Source: Actinobacteria bacterium QS_8_72_14
GTDB lineage: Bacteria; Actinomycetota; Nitriliruptoria; Euzebyales; Egibacteraceae
Assembly: GCA_003021615.1 (NCBI GenBank)
Contig: PXPH01000037.1
Location: 33,247-71,090, forward strand
Reading direction: 5' to 3'
Length of the DNA stretch: 37,844 bases
Under the pieces are notes generated by a model, which was given only the letters and a program-made list of their open reading frames with translations, had not been told where the DNA came from and made no database searches. Of this stretch, positions 34,126-37,844 are shown one piece after another; the stretch's first letter is position 1, and each line of letters begins with the position of its first letter. A program made the translations under genes and the position numbers.

Positions 34126-34817
34126 AACCTGACATCGAGGCCTCGGGCCAGGCCAGGGAGTCCGGGCCCACCCGGGAGGCCATTCTCGCCGCGGCCGAGC
34201 AGGTCATCTGCGACCGCGGCGTGCTGTCGACGACCACCCGGCGCATCGCCGAAACCGCCGGCTGCTCTGAAGGCTCGATCTACAACCATTTCGCCAACAA
34301 GGACACCCTGGTCGCCCACGTCGTGTGCGAGCGCCTGGCGGCGTTCCCCGAGCACGCCCGCAGCCTGCCGGAGCTGGTCGGCTCGGGTGACCTCGAGACC
34401 AACCTGGGCGAGCTGGTGGCGCTGGCCATCGACTTCTTTGCCGATATGACGCCGTTGACCGCGGCGATGATGGCCGACCCGGCGTCCATGCGCGAGCACG
34501 TGCACCGCCTCGACGACGCCGGCAGGGGTCCGCGCTGGACGATCCGGGCAATCGTGGCATACCTGCGCCGCGAGCAGGAGCTCGGCCGGGTGACGCCCGA
34601 CGCCCATCTCGAGGGCGCCGCGATGGCGTTGGTCGGTGGCGCGCTGCACCAGGCCCACCTCGCCGCCGCCTGGCACCTCGAGGTCTTCGCCGGTGACCAG
34701 GACCCCCCCACCGAGCTGGCCCGGGCCGTGATCACCGGGCTGCGGGCCGAGCCCGGCCCGGACGCGGGGGACGACGCGGGGGTGGCCAGCAATCGACCCG
34801 AACGGACTCGCCTATGA
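34110..34817 (+). CDS. TetR-family transcriptional repressor
   Basis: A 235-residue TetR protein. The N-terminal helix-turn-helix (about residues 20-66) has REAILAAAEQVICDRGVLST, RRIAETAGCSEGSIYNHFANK and DTLVAHVV. The ligand-binding domain lies in the C-terminal helices (about 90-215), followed by a polar tail. The GTG start (34110) lies inside the palindromic operator, and no SD is available, suggesting a leaderless mRNA. Its TGA overlaps the ATG of the ABC ATPase gene (ATGA), so it is the first gene of a three-gene efflux operon. The likely role is to repress the operon until an exported compound binds; the ligand is unknown. Confidence 0.95.
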   Translation: MSTHSEPDIEASGQARESGPTREAILAAAEQVICDRGVLSTTTRRIAETAGCSEGSIYNHFANKDTLVAHVVCERLAAFPEHARSLPELVGSGDLETNLGELVALAIDFFADMTPLTAAMMADPASMREHVHRLDDAGRGPRWTIRAIVAYLRREQELGRVTPDAHLEGAAMALVGGALHQAHLAAAWHLEVFAGDQDPPTELARAVITGLRAEPGPDAGDDAGVASNRPERTRL

Positions 34818-35854
34818 GCACGGCCCAGGGGGCGATCACAGGCGACGGCGCTCCTGCGATCATCGCCGTGCGCGACGTCGTCAAGACCTTCGGGGCGGTG
34901 CGCGCGCTGGACGGGGTGAACCTGGCGGTCCCGCCGGGCATCGTCTACGGCCTGTTGGGACCCAACGGGGCCGGCAAGACCACCTTGATTCGCATCCTGG
35001 CCACGCTGCTGCGTCCCACCTCGGGCCGGGTGGAGGTCGCCGGGGTCGACGTCGTCGCCAATGCGACCGCGGCGCGAACCCGCATCGGCCTGGCGGGGCA
35101 GTTCGCCGCCGTCGACGGCTACCAGACCGGACGTGAGAACATCGAGATGGTCGGGCGCCTCTACGGGCTCAGCCCACGGCAGGCCCGCCGGCGCACCGAG
35201 GAGGTTCTGGACGGGGTGGATCTGGGGCAGGCCGCCGACCGCCTGGTGCGCACGTACTCGGGGGGGATGCGCCGGCGCCTGGACCTGGCCGCCTCGTTGG
35301 TGGGCCGGCCCCCGGTGCTGTACCTCGACGAGCCGACCACCGGCATCGATCCGGCCAACCGCATGGAGCTGTGGGGCCTGGTGGAGGAGCTCGTGGCCGG
35401 TGGCACCACCGTGCTGCTGACCACCCAGCACCTCGAGGAGGCCGACCGCCTGGCCGCGCGCATCGGCGTCATCGACCAGGGCCAACTGATCGTGGAGGGC
35501 ACCGCGGACGAGCTCAAGGACACCCTGGGCGGGTCGGTGCTGGAGCTGGCCACCGCCGAGGAGCACGAGACCACGGCCGTGCAAGTCCTGGCGCGGGTCG
35601 CCGGCGACGAGCCCGCCTACGACGCCGAGCGCGCCCGCCTGCGGGTGCGGGCCCCCGACGGCTCGCGGACGCTGATCGCGGCGGACGACGTCTTCCTGTC
35701 GCTGACCGGCCACCCCACCGGGCAGGCGCCGCCGGCAGCCGCCGAGGCCCACCCCGGCTCGGCCCCACAGGGCCGCCCCGGCCAGCCGGCCGGGGCCGGC
35801 CACACTCCCGGTGGCCCGGCCGCTCGACCCGCCTCCGAGGGCCAGCGCCGATGA
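34814..35854 (+). CDS. DrrA-type ABC exporter ATP-binding protein
   Basis: A 346-residue ATPase of the daunorubicin-resistance (DrrA) type. Walker A GPNGAGKTT (49-57), Q-loop Gln96, signature YSGGMRRRLDLA (148-159), Walker B VLYLDEP (168-174) and switch His206 are intact. The region after about 225 has the DrrA C-terminal domain (VEGTADELKDTLGGSVLEL). The last 40 residues are a Pro/Gly/Ala-rich, probably disordered tail. It powers the permease encoded next, overlapping it by four bases. Exported compound unknown: an antibiotic, lipid or other hydrophobic molecule. Confidence 0.95.
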   Translation: MSTAQGAITGDGAPAIIAVRDVVKTFGAVRALDGVNLAVPPGIVYGLLGPNGAGKTTLIRILATLLRPTSGRVEVAGVDVVANATAARTRIGLAGQFAAVDGYQTGRENIEMVGRLYGLSPRQARRRTEEVLDGVDLGQAADRLVRTYSGGMRRRLDLAASLVGRPPVLYLDEPTTGIDPANRMELWGLVEELVAGGTTVLLTTQHLEEADRLAARIGVIDQGQLIVEGTADELKDTLGGSVLELATAEEHETTAVQVLARVAGDEPAYDAERARLRVRAPDGSRTLIAADDVFLSLTGHPTGQAPPAAAEAHPGSAPQGRPGQPAGAGHTPGGPAARPASEGQRR

Positions 35855-36711
35855 CCAGCACCGTCGACCCCTTCGCCACTGGCGCGGCCACCCCGGCGCG
35901 CGTGCGCGTGACGGCGCTGGACGCCGTGCGCGACACGCTGGTCATGAGCCGGCGCAACCTGCGCCGCACCGTGCGGCTGCCCCAGCTGGTGGTCTTCGCC
36001 ACGATCCAGCCGGTGATGTTCTTGGTGCTGTTCAACTACGTCTTTGGCGGGGCGATTAGCCAGACGCTGCCGCCGGCGGCCGGCGGCGCCTACATCAACT
36101 GGCTCATGCCCGGCATCATCGTCCAAACGCTGCTGTTCGGGGCGAGCCAGACCGCCATCGGCCTGACCGAGGACCTCGTCGGCGGGGTGGTGGACCGTTT
36201 CCGCTCGCTGCCCATGGCGCGCTCGGCGGTCCTGGCCGGGCGCACCCTGGGCGACCTGGTGCGCAACGTCGGCGTCATGACGCTGATGCTGCTCATCGGC
36301 TTCGTCCTGGGCTTTCGCGCCCAGACCAGCTGGACGGGGCTGCTGGCCGGGGTGGCCCTCGCCCTGCTGTTTAGCTATGCGATCTCGTGGGTCATGGCCA
36401 CCCTCGGGCTGCTGGCCAAGAACCCCGAGGCCGCCCAGTCCGGGGTGCTGCTGCCGATCTTTCCGCTGGTGTTCGCCTCGTCGGTGTTTTTGCCCACCAC
36501 CACCATGCCCTGGTGGTTGCAGGCCTTCGCCGACAACCAGCCCATCACCCACGTCGTCAACGCCGCCCGCGGCCTCATGCTGGGCGAGGGGGCGCTGCCG
36601 GCCGGCCACAGCGTGACCGGCCAGGTGCTGGTCGCGCTGGCGTGGACGGTCGCCATCGGGCTGGTGTTCGCCGTGGTCTCGGTGGCCATGTATCGCCGCG
36701 CGGTGCAGTAG
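35851..36711 (+). CDS. ABC-2 type exporter permease (DrrB-type)
   Basis: A 286-residue membrane protein with six predicted helices. After a cytoplasmic N-terminus come LPQLVVFATIQPVMFLVLFN, YINWLMPGIIVQTLLFGASQ, VGVMTLMLLIGFVLGF, LLAGVALALLFSYAISWVMA, GVLLPIFPLVFASSVFLP and VALAWTVAIGLVFAVVSVAM. The VVDRFRSLPMARSAVLAGR stretch between helices 2 and 3 is the hallmark of ABC-2/DrrB permeases. ATG 35851 overlaps the ATPase stop by four bases (ATGA). With the ATPase it forms a two-part exporter controlled by the TetR protein. Confidence 0.95.
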   Translation: MTSTVDPFATGAATPARVRVTALDAVRDTLVMSRRNLRRTVRLPQLVVFATIQPVMFLVLFNYVFGGAISQTLPPAAGGAYINWLMPGIIVQTLLFGASQTAIGLTEDLVGGVVDRFRSLPMARSAVLAGRTLGDLVRNVGVMTLMLLIGFVLGFRAQTSWTGLLAGVALALLFSYAISWVMATLGLLAKNPEAAQSGVLLPIFPLVFASSVFLPTTTMPWWLQAFADNQPITHVVNAARGLMLGEGALPAGHSVTGQVLVALAWTVAIGLVFAVVSVAMYRRAVQ

Positions 36712-36734
36712 CCGCGCGGTGCAGTAGCCGCGCC
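36696..36734. repeat. 16-bp tandem duplication across the permease stop codon
   Basis: CCGCGCGGTGCAGTAG occurs at 36696-36711 and again at 36712-36727, followed by a partial third copy CCGCGCC. The first copy carries the permease stop TAG; the second therefore lies in the 3' untranslated region. This is a recent slippage-type duplication. Confidence 0.9.
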
Positions 36735-36791
36735 GGAGCAGCGTCCACCGCCTGCCCAGGCCAGCCGGGCGGGGCGCTTGATGGGCCACGC

Positions 36792-36797
36792 TAGGCT
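36792..36797 (+). promoter_or_regulatory. Putative -10 box TAGGCT before Nif3-like gene
   Basis: TAGGCT ends eleven bases before the GTG 36808 start. The spacing would place the transcript start only a few bases before the start codon, so the mRNA is probably leaderless. No SD is visible. Confidence 0.45.
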
Positions 36798-36807
36798 GTC
36801 CGCCGAT

Positions 36808-37844
36808 GTGTCAGACCCCCGCTGGGCGCCTCGCGATCCGACCGTGAGCACGCGCCCTGCCACCGACCGCCTCGCCGACTGGGTGGCGTTGGTCGATGCG
36901 CGCTACCCCGAGCGCGACGCGGCGTCGTGGGACGCCACCGGGTTGCAGGTCGGCGACCCCGACGACGCCGTGCACGGCGTGCTGGTGTGTTTAGACGTCA
37001 CCGCGGCGAGCCTCGACGAGGCCCGCGAGCACGGCTGCGATCTGATCCTGGCCCACCACCCGCTGCTGTTTCGTGGCCTGGCCCGGCTGACGCCCGACAC
37101 GGCCCCGGGCCGGCTGGCGCTGTCGGCGGCGCGCGCCGGCGTGGCGGTGCTGGCCGCCCACAGCAACATCGACGTGGCCGCCCCCGGCACCACCGAGCCC
37201 ATCACCGGGCTGCTGGGGCTAGGCGACGTTGAGCCGCTGCAGCCGACCCCGCCGCCCGAGCCCTGCAAGCTGGTCACGTTCGTGCCCGTCGAGGACACCA
37301 TGACGGTGCTGGGCGCGTTGTCGGCCGCAGGCGCCGGGGTCATCGGTGAGTACGACCACTGCGGCTTCCGGGTGGCCGGTACCGGCTCGTTTCGCCCGTC
37401 GCCGGCCGCCAGCCCCCATCTGGGCGAGCGCGGCGAGCTCAACGAAGTCACCGAGGAGCGCCTCGAGGTCGATTGCGACCGCGGCGACCTCGACGCGGTC
37501 GTCGCGGCGCTGTGGCAGGCCCACCCCTACGAGGAGGTGGCCTACGACGTCTACCCGCTGACCGCCCCCGCGGTCACCGATGGCAAGGGACTGGGCCGCG
37601 TGGGGGAGTTGGACGAGCCCCTGACGGTGCGCGAGGTGTGCGACCGGCTGGCCGACGCGCTGCCGGCGCCGTTTTTGCGGGTGGCCGGCGAGCTCGACGC
37701 GCCGGTGCGCCGCGTCGCCGCCTGCGGCGGCGCCGGCGACGCGCTGATCGACGCGGCGTGCGCCGCCGGCGCCGAGTGCTTCGTCACCGGCGACCTGCGC
37801 CACCACCCCACGCTGGACGCGCGCAGCCAGGGCCTGGCCGTGGT
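36808..37844 (+). CDS. Nif3-like dinuclear metal centre protein, C-terminus beyond window
   Basis: 345 codons of an open frame that runs off the right edge. Members of the Nif3/DUF34 family (annotated as GTP cyclohydrolase I type 2) bind two metal ions. The metal-binding motifs are visible: ILAHHPLLFRGLARLT (HHP), VAVLAAHSNIDVAAPG, and near the edge CFVTGDLRHHPTLD. The middle part (about residues 150-255, CKLVTFVPVEDTMTVLGALS, GEYDHCGFRVAGTGSFRP, HPYEEVAYDVYPL) is the PII-like insert found in many Nif3 proteins. GTG 36808 was chosen for its position after the TAGGCT box; GTG 36844 is the in-frame alternative. Function in cells is unsettled. Only the last few tens of residues appear to be missing. 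Confidence 0.9.
   Translation, partial: MSDPRWAPRDPTVSTRPATDRLADWVALVDARYPERDAASWDATGLQVGDPDDAVHGVLVCLDVTAASLDEAREHGCDLILAHHPLLFRGLARLTPDTAPGRLALSAARAGVAVLAAHSNIDVAAPGTTEPITGLLGLGDVEPLQPTPPPEPCKLVTFVPVEDTMTVLGALSAAGAGVIGEYDHCGFRVAGTGSFRPSPAASPHLGERGELNEVTEERLEVDCDRGDLDAVVAALWQAHPYEEVAYDVYPLTAPAVTDGKGLGRVGELDEPLTVREVCDRLADALPAPFLRVAGELDAPVRRVAACGGAGDALIDAACAAGAECFVTGDLRHHPTLDARSQGLAV

Noticed and set aside
35371-35850. N-terminal extension of the ABC-2 permease
   Set aside because: The frame is open upstream but lies over the conserved end of the ATPase gene in another frame; ATG 35851 with the ATGA overlap is the better start.
1-37844. Mobile element or genomic island
   Set aside because: No transposase, integrase, terminal inverted repeats or att-like duplications at either tRNA were seen; the composition looks uniform.

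Overview
The window is very GC-rich, gene-dense bacterial chromosome. GTG starts, four-base ATGA/GTGA gene overlaps, two proteins with cell-wall-binding repeat 2 (CWBR2) units, a DUF3467 protein, an LmeA-like lipid-binding protein, glucosyl-3-phosphoglycerate synthase and a 180-kDa-type NAD-glutamate dehydrogenase point to an actinobacterium. The CWBR2 proteins and acidic secreted proteins suggest a deep lineage such as Nitriliruptoria (Nitriliruptor, Egibacter, Euzebya relatives); that placement is inference only. No transposase, integrase, phage gene or CRISPR array was seen, and no gene-free stretch exceeds about 275 bp.

Layout. 1-8.6 kb: end of an acidic secreted protein, an ABC1/UbiB kinase-like protein, a YjbQ/UPF0047 protein, a frameshifted DUF4015 glycoside-hydrolase-like protein, a polysaccharide-deacetylase lipoprotein, a CWBR2-RlpA cell-wall protein and a UspA protein. 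8.8-15.2 kb: central carbon/nitrogen metabolism, with a double-ACT regulator just before an NAD-glutamate dehydrogenase (frameshifted once) and a convergent citrate synthase. 15.3-21.7 kb: a small membrane protein, then a minus-strand operon ctaC-ctaD-ctaE-ctaF-cupredoxin-gpgS. 22-28.3 kb: a GNAT-dUTPase fusion, tRNA-Gly(GCC), a CWBR2 phosphodiester-glycosidase protein, a 53-codon-class small ORF coupled to an XdhC-like gene, and an amidase. 28.4-30.4 kb: a DUF523/TudS-like protein followed by ThiI. 30.4-33.7 kb: a minus-strand operon DUF3467, truncated lipoate-ligase-like protein, GT20 trehalose-phosphate-synthase-like enzyme, DUF983, LmeA-like. 33.9-37.8 kb: tRNA-Val(UAC), a TetR-ABC-ABC2 efflux operon with a clear palindromic operator, and a Nif3-like protein running off the end.

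How parts fit together. The cytochrome oxidase cluster is a complete aa3/caa3-type set with a cytochrome c domain fused to subunit II; a membrane-anchored copper protein is added downstream and is translationally coupled to gpgS. GpgS and the GT20 enzyme both suggest compatible-solute or glucosylglycerate/trehalose chemistry. Several genes handle the envelope (deacetylase, RlpA, NAGPA-type glycosidase, DUF4015, LmeA). Two genes carry single-base frameshifts at short C/G runs although both halves are well conserved, which looks more like sequence error or very recent mutation than decay.

The most notable observations are the GNAT-dUTPase fusion, the TudS-ThiI neighbourhood with a Cys-less rhodanese-like tail on ThiI, the repeat-bearing cupredoxin between the oxidase genes and gpgS, the TetR operator lying across a start codon, and a recurring TAGGCT hexamer just upstream of start codons that suggests a shared -10 element with some leaderless transcripts. 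I did not find a clear-cut, wholly new multi-gene system.
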